41,749 nt of DNA from Bacteroidota bacterium (GTDB lineage Bacteria > Bacteroidota > Bacteroidia > B-17B0 > Aurantibacillaceae): the NCBI GenBank assembly GCA_016708845.1, contig JADJFB010000007.1, forward strand, positions 1-41,749, written 5' to 3'. The notes under the pieces are model-generated. The model worked only from the letters and a program-made list of their open reading frames with translations, searched no databases and was not told the DNA's origin. A program made the position numbers and the translations under genes. Positions 7,743 to 16,604 of this stretch are shown here, piece after piece. How positions within the stretch are numbered: position 1 is the first letter of the stretch; every line of letters starts with the position of its first letter.

Positions 7743-8681
7743 TTAAGCTGTAACTGAAGATAACACAGAGTTCATGCTTCTTACTGCATCTGCACTTTTA
7801 GCAAATAATGCTTTCTCTTCGTCGTTTAATTTAAAGTCAACGATTTTTTCCCAACCGTTTTTCCCAATAATTACTGGAACACCCATGCAAATATCAGATT
7901 GACCATATTCTCCTTCTAACATAACGCTGCAAGGAATTAATTTTTTCTGATCGTTTAAAATACTATCAACAATCGTTGCAACTGCTGCACCTGGAGCATA
8001 CCAAGCAGACGTTCCTAACATACCTGTTAATGTAGCACCACCAACCATTGTGTCAGCAGCAATTTTTTTCAATGTATCAGCATCTAATGTTTGAGAAACT
8101 GGCACACCGTTATGAGTTGCTAAACGAGTTAAAGGAATCATAGTAGTATCACCATGTCCACCAATAACAACACCTTGTACATCACTTGCTGGCGCATTTA
8201 ATGCTTGAGATAAATAACAGTTGAAACGTGCGCTATCTAAAGCACCACCCATTCCAATAATACGATTTTTAGGTAATTTACTTCCTTTTAATGCTAAGTA
8301 AGTCATTGTATCCATTGGATTAGATACGATGATGATAATTGCATTTGGAGAATGTTTTAAAACGTTTTCAGTTACTGTTTTTACAATTCCTGCATTGATA
8401 CCAATTAACTCTTCACGAGTCATACCTGGTTTACGAGGAATACCAGACGTTACAACTACTACATCAGAGTTAGCTGTTTTAGCATAATCATTTGTACTTC
8501 CGCTAATGCGAGTGTTGAAACCATTTAAAGAAGCTGTTTGCATTAAATCTAATGCTTTTCCTTCTGCAAAATTTTCTTTAATGTCTAAAATTACTACTTC
8601 ACTAGCAATTCTTCTTTGTGCAATATATTCTGCACATGTTGCGCCTACGTTTCCGGCACCGATAACTGATACTTTTGTCAT
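7743..8681 (-). CDS. mdh: Malate dehydrogenase (NAD-dependent, LDH-like type)
   Basis: The enzyme interconverts malate and oxaloacetate with NAD in the TCA cycle, in the cytoplasm. It has 312 residues from ATG 8681, the usual length. The N-terminal Rossmann motif is GAGNVGATCAEYIA, followed by LDIKENFAEGKALDL, whose acidic residue selects NAD. The mobile substrate loop IPRKPGMTREEL carries the arginines that distinguish malate from lactate use. VSNPMDTMTYLA and the catalytic histidine at 176 (GGHGDTT) complete the active site. This is the LDH-like class of bacterial MDH common in Bacteroidota. It lies downstream of gyrB on the same strand but is separated by a hairpin, so it is probably transcribed alone and ends at the strong terminator after its stop. 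Confidence 0.95.
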   Translation of the reverse strand: MTKVSVIGAGNVGATCAEYIAQRRIASEVVILDIKENFAEGKALDLMQTASLNGFNTRISGSTNDYAKTANSDVVVVTSGIPRKPGMTREELIGINAGIVKTVTENVLKHSPNAIIIIVSNPMDTMTYLALKGSKLPKNRIIGMGGALDSARFNCYLSQALNAPASDVQGVVIGGHGDTTMIPLTRLATHNGVPVSQTLDADTLKKIAADTMVGGATLTGMLGTSAWYAPGAAVATIVDSILNDQKKLIPCSVMLEGEYGQSDICMGVPVIIGKNGWEKIVDFKLNDEEKALFAKSADAVRSMNSVLSSVTA

Positions 8682-8732
8682 GATTAATTATGTTTTTTTA
8701 TGTTTTTAGTTTATTTTTTTAATCTTTTCCCG

Positions 8733-8756
8733 AACACTGAGCGTAGTCGAAGTGTT
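8733..8756. repeat. Short palindromic intergenic element after gyrB
   Basis: AACACT (8733-8738) and AGTGTT (8751-8756) enclose GAGCGTAGTCGA. The element starts 5 bases after the gyrB stop on the minus strand. I recall the phrase CGACTACGCTCAGTG as an abundant dispersed intergenic repeat in Flavobacteria and relatives. In this window only this one copy is seen. A role as a transcript end is possible but not shown. Confidence 0.4.
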
Positions 8757-8760
8757 TTAC

Positions 8761-10716
8761 CTAAGCATCAATCTTAGCATACTTCGCGTTTTGTTCAATG
8801 AACTCTCTACGAGGAGGAACTTCATCACCCATTAACATCGCAAATACACGATCAGCTTCTGCAGCACTATCAATGGTTACTTGACGTAAGGTACGAGTTG
8901 ATGGATCTAAAGTTGTTTCCCATAATTGAATCGCATTCATCTCTCCTAAACCCTTGTATCGTTGTATACCAACACTCTCAGGCTTATCTCCTCCTAAAAT
9001 TTTCACTTGTTCAGCACGCTCCGTTTCATTCCAGCAATACACTTGTTCTTTTCCTTTTTTCACCAAATATAATGGAGGCGCAGCAATATAAACATGACCT
9101 TTCTCAACTAATTCTTTCATGTGACGGAAAAAGAACGTTAAAATTAAAGTAGTAATGTGAGAACCATCTACATCGGCATCACACATAATCACCACTTTAT
9201 GGTAACGTAATTTATCAATGTTTAATGCACGATCATCTTCTTTGGTACCACGAAAAACTCCAAGAGCTGTAAAAATATTTTTAATCTCTTCGTTTTCGTA
9301 AATTTTATATTCTAACGCTTTTTCTACATTTAAGATTTTACCTCTTAAAGGTAAGATAGCTTGAAAATCACGGTTACGACCTTGTTTTGCTGTTCCACCT
9401 GCCGAATCACCCTCTACTAAGAATAACTCACAAGCCATTGGGTCGTTATTAGCACAATCCGCTAATTTACCAGGTAAGCCTGAACCAGACATGACTGATT
9501 TACGTTGCACCATTTCACGAGCCTTACGAGCCGCGTGGCGGGCTGTAGCAGCTAATACTACTTTATCAACGATTAAACGTGCTTGTTTTGGATTTTCTTC
9601 TAAATAATTACTTAATGCTTCACTAATGGCAGAATCAACAGCCCCAGTTACTTCGCTATTTCCTAATTTAGTTTTTGTTTGTCCTTCAAATTGTGGCTCT
9701 TGTACTTTAACTGAAACTACAGCTGTTAAACCTTCTCTAAAGTCATCTCCACTAATTTCGAACTTAATATTTTTAAATAAGCCATTCTTTTCAGCGTAGC
9801 TTTTTAATGTACGAGTTAAACCTCTGCGGAAACCAGCTAAGTGAGTTCCACCTTCGTGTGTATTAATATTGTTTACATAACTTTGAATACTTTCACTATA
9901 AGAGTGATTGTACAACATCGCTACTTCAACAGGAATTCCGTTTTTCTCACCCTCGATGTGAATCACGTCATCCATTAATTTTTCCTTACCACCATCAATG
10001 TATTGAACGAACTCTTTTAAACCACCTTCGCTATGGAAAGTTTCTGCATAAGAAACACCATTTTCATCCTTCTGACGGTCATCTGTTAATACAATTGTAA
10101 TTCCTTTATTTAAGAAGGCTAATTCGCGCATACGATTCGCTAGGGTAGCATAAATGTATTCTCCTGTGGTAAATATGCTTAAATCAGGCGTAAAAGTTAC
10201 TGTAGTACCTCTATCGGTTGTATCACCAACAACTTTAGCAGGATATTGAGGAATTCCTTTTCTGAACTCCTGCATGGTTATTTTACCATCACGGTGAACT
10301 TCAGCAATCAATGGATCAGATAAGGCGTTTACACAACTTACCCCTACTCCATGTAAACCACCAGATACTTTATAGGTATCCTTATCAAATTTACCACCAG
10401 CATGTAAAACAGTCATTACAACCTCTAAAGCACTTACACCTAATTTAGGGTGAATACCTGTAGGAATTCCGCGACCGTTATCCTTTACTCTAATTGAGTT
10501 GTTTTCTAATATAATAACCGAAATTGTATCACAATGACCAGCTAAAGCCTCATCAATTGAATTATCAACCACCTCATATACTAAATGATGTAAACCTTTT
10601 ACACCAATATCGCCAATATACATGGCAGGTCTTTTTCTAACTGCTTCTAATCCTTCTAATACTTGAATGTTATCGGCACCGTAATTCGTCTTATCAATCG
10701 CTGTATTTTCTTCCAT
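8761..10716 (-). CDS. gyrB: DNA gyrase subunit B
   Basis: GyrB is the ATPase subunit of DNA gyrase, which introduces negative supercoils together with GyrA. It has 651 residues from ATG 10716, normal for Bacteroidota, which lack the proteobacterial insert. The GHKL ATPase motifs are present (VDNSIDEALAGH, GRGIPTGIHP, GGLHGVGVSCVNALS). The transducer domain follows, then the TOPRIM domain with Glu435 in LVEGDSAGGTAKQGR and the DADVDGSH metal site. The C-terminal QRYKGLGEMN signature is intact. The ATPase domain is the aminocoumarin target. The gene ends in TAG. The 227-base gap to the divergent terC-like gene is AT-rich and must hold promoters for both genes, but I see no clean match to the Bacteroidota consensus there. 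Confidence 0.97.
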   Translation of the reverse strand: MEENTAIDKTNYGADNIQVLEGLEAVRKRPAMYIGDIGVKGLHHLVYEVVDNSIDEALAGHCDTISVIILENNSIRVKDNGRGIPTGIHPKLGVSALEVVMTVLHAGGKFDKDTYKVSGGLHGVGVSCVNALSDPLIAEVHRDGKITMQEFRKGIPQYPAKVVGDTTDRGTTVTFTPDLSIFTTGEYIYATLANRMRELAFLNKGITIVLTDDRQKDENGVSYAETFHSEGGLKEFVQYIDGGKEKLMDDVIHIEGEKNGIPVEVAMLYNHSYSESIQSYVNNINTHEGGTHLAGFRRGLTRTLKSYAEKNGLFKNIKFEISGDDFREGLTAVVSVKVQEPQFEGQTKTKLGNSEVTGAVDSAISEALSNYLEENPKQARLIVDKVVLAATARHAARKAREMVQRKSVMSGSGLPGKLADCANNDPMACELFLVEGDSAGGTAKQGRNRDFQAILPLRGKILNVEKALEYKIYENEEIKNIFTALGVFRGTKEDDRALNIDKLRYHKVVIMCDADVDGSHITTLILTFFFRHMKELVEKGHVYIAAPPLYLVKKGKEQVYCWNETERAEQVKILGGDKPESVGIQRYKGLGEMNAIQLWETTLDPSTRTLRQVTIDSAAEADRVFAMLMGDEVPPRREFIEQNAKYAKIDA

Positions 10717-10943
10717 AAATTCTGAGATCTTCTTATTAAGTATATATTCCTTAAATATAGCGATTTTATTAGGTTTTTGGGCAATTTATTTCGAGCATTT
10801 TACTAACAAATGTTAATAAAAAAGCCACTTAAAATCTTAAAAAAAATGTCGAAAAAATTTGCTGATTTGCAATATCCTATTTTGGAAAATAAGGCGATAA
10901 TTTCACTGTTTTTTATTCCTATTTTTATACTCTAAAAATTATA

Positions 10944-11723
10944 ATGATGTCAGATATATTTTCTACCGAAGCACTCCTTAGTTTAATACCATTAACCTTA
11001 ATGGAAATATTATTAGGCATTGATAATGTCATATTTGTTTCTATTGTTTTAAGCCGATTAGATAAAAGTAAAACCAAACAAGCTGGATTGATTTGGATGG
11101 TTACTGGTATTATCATGCGTTTATTATTCCTATTTATTTTAGGCTATTTAATAAAAGGAGAACAAGAATTATTTGTCATATTTAATCACTCTGTTGCTTT
11201 AAAAGATTTGATTATGCTAGCTGGAGGTTTATTTTTATTAGTAAACTCAACCCTTGAAATACATAATAAATTAGAAGGAGAAGATCCTGATGAAGAATTA
11301 AATGCACAAAAGAAAAAACCTGCTTCTTTTAAATCTATTATCATTCAAATGATTTTAATTGATATGGTATTTAGTATTGATGGTGTTGTTACGGCAATTG
11401 GTATGGCTAACAATATCGTTATTATGATGATTGCTGTGATCATCAGTATGGCAGTGATGTTTTATTTTGCTCCAAGAATTTCTGCCTTTATTCATAAGCA
11501 TCCAACCTTTAAAGTATTGGCATTATCATTCTTAGTTTTGATAGCTGTATTATTAGTTGTTGAAGGAGTTCATGTTGATAAAATAGAAATACCTAAAGGT
11601 TATATTTATTTTGCGATGGCATTCTCATTTGCAGTAGAGTTAATTAACTTAAAAGTAAGAAAACAACATAAACCTGTGGAATTACGTTCGCCTACTTTAA
11701 AAGAAGGGGAAAATAAAAATTAA
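10944..11723 (+). CDS. TerC-family integral membrane protein
   Basis: The protein has 259 residues; ATG 10944 or the next codon, also ATG, could be the start. Seven hydrophobic spans are visible. The two signature acidic motifs of TerC/YgjT-type proteins are intact: LMEILLGIDNVIF in span 1 and LIDMVFSIDGVVTAIG in span 4. A charged cytoplasmic loop rich in Glu and Lys (residues 105-130) lies between the halves. Members of this family are linked to tellurite resistance and, in several bacteria, to manganese export or metalation of exported proteins. Which ion this one handles cannot be told. The C-terminus is a hydrophilic tail. It appears monocistronic and divergent from gyrB. Confidence 0.85.
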   Translation: MMSDIFSTEALLSLIPLTLMEILLGIDNVIFVSIVLSRLDKSKTKQAGLIWMVTGIIMRLLFLFILGYLIKGEQELFVIFNHSVALKDLIMLAGGLFLLVNSTLEIHNKLEGEDPDEELNAQKKKPASFKSIIIQMILIDMVFSIDGVVTAIGMANNIVIMMIAVIISMAVMFYFAPRISAFIHKHPTFKVLALSFLVLIAVLLVVEGVHVDKIEIPKGYIYFAMAFSFAVELINLKVRKQHKPVELRSPTLKEGENKN

Positions 11724-11814
11724 TACATATAATAAGGTATGCCCCTTATGATGTTAATCAATTATTAAATCCTGTTAAAAGCATAAGTATTTTTATGACG
11801 TATTAAATTTTGTG

Positions 11815-11822
11815 TACTTTTG
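11815..11822 (+). promoter_or_regulatory. Candidate -7 element TACTTTTG of the efflux operon
   Basis: TACTTTTG matches the Bacteroidota -7 consensus TAnnTTTG in every fixed position. It ends 9 bases before ATG 11832, so the transcript leader would be only a few bases long. At the expected -33 spacing there is only a partial match (TTTTATG around 11791). The element probably drives the small exported protein and perhaps the efflux genes behind it. Confidence 0.5.
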
Positions 11823-11831
11823 TAGTTGAAA

Positions 11832-12188
11832 ATGAAAACTAACAAGTCCACATATTTTTCTTTATTCTTCTTGTTTTGCTTTATAGCATCGTTTTCGGCT
11901 AATACCTATCAAAATATACAAACTGTATATTCTAAGTCACATTTCAGCACAAATAAAAGTGTTTCGCTTTCTAATAAAGAACAAAACAATTCTTCCAGCA
12001 ACGATTTTTTATTTGAAGAAAACGAAACTGAAACCGAAAATGATTTTACAGCTCAGGTTTTCATACTTCCTTTTTTCATTACTTTTTTTCAATACGAGTC
12101 TGTTGAACCTAAGCTCGTTTCTGCACAACCTTTAGCAGAAAAACTAACTACCCCAATTTATATTGAGGTTTGTAATTTCCGTATTTGA
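11832..12188 (+). CDS. Small exported protein preceding an RND efflux operon
   Basis: The protein has 118 residues from ATG 11832; a TTG two codons earlier is open, but the ATG is preferred. The N-terminus is a signal peptide (STYFSLFFLFCFIASFSA). A Ser/Asn/Glu-rich low-complexity middle follows, then a hydrophobic stretch (AQVFILPFFITFF), and the end is PIYIEVCNFRI. I recall small Bacteroidota proteins with a comparable 'LAEKL..P.Y......RI' ending encoded ahead of RND or metal efflux genes, which supports a real gene. The function is unknown. A consensus -7 element lies just upstream, and the adaptor gene follows after 106 bases, so this gene may be the first of the efflux operon or a separately expressed companion. 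Confidence 0.6.
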   Translation: MKTNKSTYFSLFFLFCFIASFSANTYQNIQTVYSKSHFSTNKSVSLSNKEQNNSSSNDFLFEENETETENDFTAQVFILPFFITFFQYESVEPKLVSAQPLAEKLTTPIYIEVCNFRI

Positions 12189-12199
12189 TTTTTATAGAT

Positions 12200-12219
12200 A
12201 TACAGTTTCTATACTGTAT
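12200..12219 (+). terminator. Weak hairpin with T-run before the efflux adaptor gene
   Basis: ATACAG and CTGTAT form a 6-bp stem around an 8-base loop, followed shortly by TTGTTTTTT. The stem is AT-rich and short. If it works, it would partly end transcription between the small exported protein and the RND adaptor. The evidence is weak. Confidence 0.3.
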
Positions 12220-12294
12220 GTTGTTTTTTAAATAGATGTGATTATTAAATCATATCAACTTTTCTATTATCCAATCCATTAATCTTAATTTATT

Positions 12295-13377
12295 ATGCGA
12301 AAAAGTATCGTATTAATTAGCATGTGTGCAGCATTATCACACTTCAGTTGCCAACATCATGAAAGTGAGAAACAAGAAGAAACCCATTTTTTAGTAACAA
12401 GTCCTTTAAAGAAAGACACTTTAATAATAAGAGACTATGTATGTCAGATACACGCCATACAACACATCGAGTTAAGAGCCATGGAAAAAGGCTACTTGGA
12501 AAATATATTTGTGGATGAAGGTCAATTTGTAAAAAAAGGGCAACAAATGTTTAAAATTATGCCGCAAATTTATAATGCCGAATTGCAAAAAGCACAAGCA
12601 GAAACCAATTTTGCAGAAATAGAATATCAAAACACGAAGCAGCTATCCGAAAAAAATGTGGTTTCTCCAAATGAGTTAGCATTAGCTAAAGCCAAATTAG
12701 ATAAAGCGAAAGCCGAACAATCTTTAGCTCAAACACATTTACAATTTACGGATATCAAAGCGCCTTTTGACGGCATCATGGATCATTTTCAAGTAAGACT
12801 TGGAAGCCTTATTAATGAAGGTGATTTACTATCGACATTATCCGACAATAGCGAAATGTGGGTTTATTTTAATGTTCCTGAGTCTGAGTACTTAAATTAT
12901 AAATCGCATGCAACAGAAGAAAATTTATTAAAAGTAAATCTGTTAATGGCCAACAACAGTGTGTTTGCATATCCAGGAGTAGTAACAGCTATTGAAGCAG
13001 ATTTTAATAACGAAACAGGTAATATTGCATTCAGAGCAACCTTCCCCAATCCTAAAAGCCTATTAAGACATGGCGAAACGGGTAATATACAAATGGGTAT
13101 TCCACTTAAAGGTGCCATCATTATTCCTCAAAAAGCTACATATGAAGTTTTGGAAAAAAAGTTTGTATATGTAATCGACAAAGACAATAAGGTTAAGTCG
13201 AGAGAAATTACTGTTGCCGCCGAATTGCCGCATATTTTTATTATTAGTAAAGGCCTTAAGGAAAACGACAAAATTCTTCTTGAAGGGTTACGTCAAGTAG
13301 AAGAAAATCAAAAAATAGAGTACAAGTTCGTAAAACCTGACTCTCTAATTTCACATTTAAATTTATATGCTGAATAA
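12295..13377 (+). CDS. RND efflux periplasmic adaptor (membrane fusion protein), lipoprotein
   Basis: This is the periplasmic adaptor that joins the inner-membrane RND pump to the outer-membrane channel. It has 360 residues from ATG 12295. A signal peptide ends at a probable lipidation cysteine, residue 19 (HFSCQHH). The first lipoyl half (VDEGQFVKKGQQMFKI, about 65-82) is followed by an alpha-helical hairpin rich in Ala, Lys and Gln (about 88-150). The second lipoyl half with the signature FTDIKAPFDGIMD follows, then the beta-barrel and membrane-proximal domain (KAGAIIIPQKA-type segment, KSREITV). This is the AcrA/MexA arrangement. The permease gene starts 23 bases downstream, so the two are co-transcribed. 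Codon use here is rich in TTA leucine like the surrounding genes, unlike the permease. Confidence 0.9.
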   Translation: MRKSIVLISMCAALSHFSCQHHESEKQEETHFLVTSPLKKDTLIIRDYVCQIHAIQHIELRAMEKGYLENIFVDEGQFVKKGQQMFKIMPQIYNAELQKAQAETNFAEIEYQNTKQLSEKNVVSPNELALAKAKLDKAKAEQSLAQTHLQFTDIKAPFDGIMDHFQVRLGSLINEGDLLSTLSDNSEMWVYFNVPESEYLNYKSHATEENLLKVNLLMANNSVFAYPGVVTAIEADFNNETGNIAFRATFPNPKSLLRHGETGNIQMGIPLKGAIIIPQKATYEVLEKKFVYVIDKDNKVKSREITVAAELPHIFIISKGLKENDKILLEGLRQVEENQKIEYKFVKPDSLISHLNLYAE

Positions 13378-13400
13378 TCCATCTCTAAAAAATAAAAAAT

Positions 13401-16400
13401 ATGTTTAGTAAATTTATACGCCGACCGGTATTTGCTATTGTGATATCGATCGTCATCCTCTTTATAGGTTCATTGGCAATTAAGCAACTTCCTATTTCCC
13501 AATTTCCAGATATTGCCCCTACGACTGTAAATATATTTATAGCCTATCCTGGATCTAGTGCAGACGTATTAGTGAAATCTACTCTGATTACATTGGAACA
13601 GGCCATCAATGGTGTACAGGATATGAGGTATATCGCAACTGACGCAACTAGTGCTGGTGAGGCTACGATGCGTATCATTTTTGAGCCAGGTACAGATCCC
13701 AACGATGCCGTTATTAGGGTAAAGACAAGAGTAGATCAGGTTATGCCTCTTTTACCTGAACTAGTACAACGTGAAGGAGTAATTATCACACCTATTCAGC
13801 CAAGTATGTTGATGTATGTCAATCTTTATTCCACCAAAAAGAGCATGGACGAAAAATTTTTATTCAATTATGCTACTGTAAACATGATTCGTGAAATTCA
13901 ACGAATCAAAGGTGTGGCAAGAGCACAAATATTGGGTAGCCGGAGATACGCTATGCGGGTATGGTTAAACCCTGAGCGTATGCGTGCATATAAAATTTCT
14001 GTAGAAGAAGTGATGGATGCGATTAGTGAACAAAGTATCATTGGTCGGCCTGGCAGGATAGGACAGAGTTCGGGAATCGCTGCACAGTCACTAGAATATG
14101 TGCTCACCTATAAAGGAAGGTTCAACAAACCCGAAGAGTATGAAAGTATTATTATTCGCGCTAACGCTGAAGGTGAAAGTATTCACCTGCGGGATATTGC
14201 TACAGTAGAATTAGGCAGTGAATTTTTTGATATTTATTCAAATCTTAATGGGAATGCTTCTTCAGCAATTGTATTAAAGCAAAATTATGGTAGTAACGCT
14301 AGTGATGTAATTGCAGAAGTTAAAACAACATTGGAAGAGATGAAAAAATCTTTTCCTCCTGGTCTCGATTATAAGATCAGCTATGATGTTTCTCAATTCC
14401 TCGACGCATCTATAGAACAGGTAATTGACACGCTGCGTGACGCATTTATACTTGTTGCTCTGGTTGTTTTTATATTTCTGGGCGACTGGCGCTCAACATT
14501 GATTCCAATTCTAGCTGTTCCAATTTCATTGATTGGTGCGTTTTTCGTTATCCAGTTTTTTGGAATTTCAATTAACCTAGTAACGCTTTTCGCACTTGTG
14601 CTTGCTATTGGCATTGTGGTAGATGATGCCATTGTCGTCGTCGAGGCCGTGCACGCAAAATTTGACGAAGATCCAAATATCTCTCCTTACAATGCAGTAA
14701 AGAAAGTGCTTGGTGAAATCAGCGGAGCTATTATCGCTATCACATTTGTAATGGTGTCTGTCTTCGTTCCTATCTCATTCATGTCGGGTCCTGTAGGTAC
14801 ATTTTATCGTCAGTTCTCAATTACGATGGCAAGCTCAATTGTGATTTCAGCCTTAATTGCACTTACACTTACACCTGTATTATGTGCGATGCTATTAAAA
14901 AATCATCATGGGCATCCAAAAAAGAAAAACATACTGACAAGATCACTTGACCGTTTCAACAGAGGGTTTGAGAAATTGACAGGAAAATATGTATGGCTGC
15001 TAAAATTAATTGTTCACAGAAGAACTGTTACGTTTACAATATTGATCATATTTTGCGCGGGGATTTATTTTGAAAGTCAAATTGTGCCCTCAGGTTTTAT
15101 TCCTAATGAGGATCAAGGAACTATCTATGCCATTATTCAAACCCCTCCAGGTTCTACACTTGAAAAAACCAATGAGGTATCTCAGAGACTTCAGAAAATT
15201 TGTGAAAAAATTGATGGAGTTGAATCAGTTTCCTCATTGGCAGGATATGAGATTATGACAGAAGGACGAGGATCAAATGCTGGTACTTGTCTAATCAATC
15301 TCAAAAACTGGTCGGAACGTCATCATACCGTAAAAGAAGTGATGGAAGAACTAGAAGCTAAAACAAGAGATCTTGGAGCTATTGTCGAATTCTTTGAACC
15401 GCCCGCAATACCTGGTTTTGGTACATCCGGAGGATTTTCTATGCGTTTACTAGATAAAAACACTGAAACGGATTACCACGAGTTTGACAAAATAAATAAG
15501 GAGTTTATGAGTAACCTTAGTAAACGAAAAGAACTCACTGGTTTGTTTACATTTTTCGCAGCCAATTATCCCCAGTATGAGCTAGAAATAGATAACAACC
15601 TAGCCATGCAAAAAGGAGTATCTATTGGAAAGGCAATGGAAAACCTGAATATATTAATAGGAAGTACATATGAACAAGGTTTTATTAAGTTCAACCAGTT
15701 TTTTAAAGTATATGTTCAGTCAGATCCGAAATTCAGAAGACTTCCTTCTGATCTCTTAAATCTGTATGTAAAAAATGATCGTGGAGAAATGGTACCTTAT
15801 TCATCCTTTATGAAACTTATAAAAGGACAGGGGCCAAATGAGATTACCCGTTTCAATTTGTATAACTCAGCAGCTATCCAAGGTCTTCCCGCTAAAGGGT
15901 ATACCACTGCCGATGCTATACAGGCAATACGAGAGGTGTCTGCCAAGACTTTACCTAAAGGCTACGATATTGCTTTTGAAGGACTTTCGTATGATGAATC
16001 AAGACGGGGCAATGAGGCACTTTATGTGTTCCTTATCGTATTATTGTTTGTGTATTTTGTATTGGCCGCACAGTACGAAAGCTTTCTCATTCCCTTTGCC
16101 GTTGTATTATCACTTCCTGTAGGGGTATTTGGTTCGTTTTTAATGCTGAAGCTAATGGGGCTCGAAAACAATATTTACGCCCAAGTCGGATTGATTATGT
16201 TGGTAGGTTTATTAGGGAAGAATGCCGTATTAATCGTTGAATTTGCTATTCAAAAACGACAACAGGGAGAAACCATTCTTAATGCTGCTATTGAAGGAGC
16301 AAAAGTTCGTTTCCGACCCATCCTAATGACTTCATTTGCCTTTGTTGCTGGGTTAATCCCATTAGTTATGGCACATGGAGCCGGAGCCATAGGTAACAGA

Positions 16401-16604
16401 ACCATTGGCGCTTCTGCTTTAGGTGGGATGTTATTCGGAACCATTTTCGGCGTTATAATCATACCCGGATTATACTACATATTCGCCAAACTAGCCGATG
16501 GGCGTCAACTCATTAAATACGAAAATGACAATCCTTTAACTGAAGATTTAGTTCATCAAATAGATAATTTCTCAATAACTGAAGACAATGATGACAACGC
16601 ATAG
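13401..16604 (+). CDS. RND multidrug efflux permease (HAE1/AcrB type)
   Basis: This is the proton-driven inner-membrane pump of a tripartite efflux system. It has 1067 residues from ATG 13401, slightly longer than AcrB. It has twelve expected membrane spans in two repeats, and the large periplasmic loops contain FPDIAPTTVNIFIAYPGSSA and the second-half equivalent. The proton relay is complete: Asp408-Asp409 in GIVVDDAIVVVEAV and Lys940 in GLLGKNAVLIVEFA, at nearly the same numbering as AcrB. The intact relay and HAE1 type argue for drugs or other amphiphiles rather than metal ions. The outer-membrane factor gene overlaps its 3' end by 17 bases. Its leucine codons (CTT, CTC, CTG) and higher GC differ from neighbouring genes, which hints at a foreign or recombined origin. 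Confidence 0.93.
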   Translation: MFSKFIRRPVFAIVISIVILFIGSLAIKQLPISQFPDIAPTTVNIFIAYPGSSADVLVKSTLITLEQAINGVQDMRYIATDATSAGEATMRIIFEPGTDPNDAVIRVKTRVDQVMPLLPELVQREGVIITPIQPSMLMYVNLYSTKKSMDEKFLFNYATVNMIREIQRIKGVARAQILGSRRYAMRVWLNPERMRAYKISVEEVMDAISEQSIIGRPGRIGQSSGIAAQSLEYVLTYKGRFNKPEEYESIIIRANAEGESIHLRDIATVELGSEFFDIYSNLNGNASSAIVLKQNYGSNASDVIAEVKTTLEEMKKSFPPGLDYKISYDVSQFLDASIEQVIDTLRDAFILVALVVFIFLGDWRSTLIPILAVPISLIGAFFVIQFFGISINLVTLFALVLAIGIVVDDAIVVVEAVHAKFDEDPNISPYNAVKKVLGEISGAIIAITFVMVSVFVPISFMSGPVGTFYRQFSITMASSIVISALIALTLTPVLCAMLLKNHHGHPKKKNILTRSLDRFNRGFEKLTGKYVWLLKLIVHRRTVTFTILIIFCAGIYFESQIVPSGFIPNEDQGTIYAIIQTPPGSTLEKTNEVSQRLQKICEKIDGVESVSSLAGYEIMTEGRGSNAGTCLINLKNWSERHHTVKEVMEELEAKTRDLGAIVEFFEPPAIPGFGTSGGFSMRLLDKNTETDYHEFDKINKEFMSNLSKRKELTGLFTFFAANYPQYELEIDNNLAMQKGVSIGKAMENLNILIGSTYEQGFIKFNQFFKVYVQSDPKFRRLPSDLLNLYVKNDRGEMVPYSSFMKLIKGQGPNEITRFNLYNSAAIQGLPAKGYTTADAIQAIREVSAKTLPKGYDIAFEGLSYDESRRGNEALYVFLIVLLFVYFVLAAQYESFLIPFAVVLSLPVGVFGSFLMLKLMGLENNIYAQVGLIMLVGLLGKNAVLIVEFAIQKRQQGETILNAAIEGAKVRFRPILMTSFAFVAGLIPLVMAHGAGAIGNRTIGASALGGMLFGTIFGVIIIPGLYYIFAKLADGRQLIKYENDNPLTEDLVHQIDNFSITEDNDDNA

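Noticed and set aside
10717..10943. Riboswitch or small RNA in the gyrB-terC gap
   Set aside because: The gap is AT-rich with no stable stem, terminator or conserved aptamer motif that I can see. A manganese-sensing element was considered because of TerC but has no support.
14393..14632. Antisense open frame within the permease gene
   Set aside because: It mirrors the span-4 coding sequence of the permease, with biased Ser/Thr composition typical of a complementary-strand artefact.
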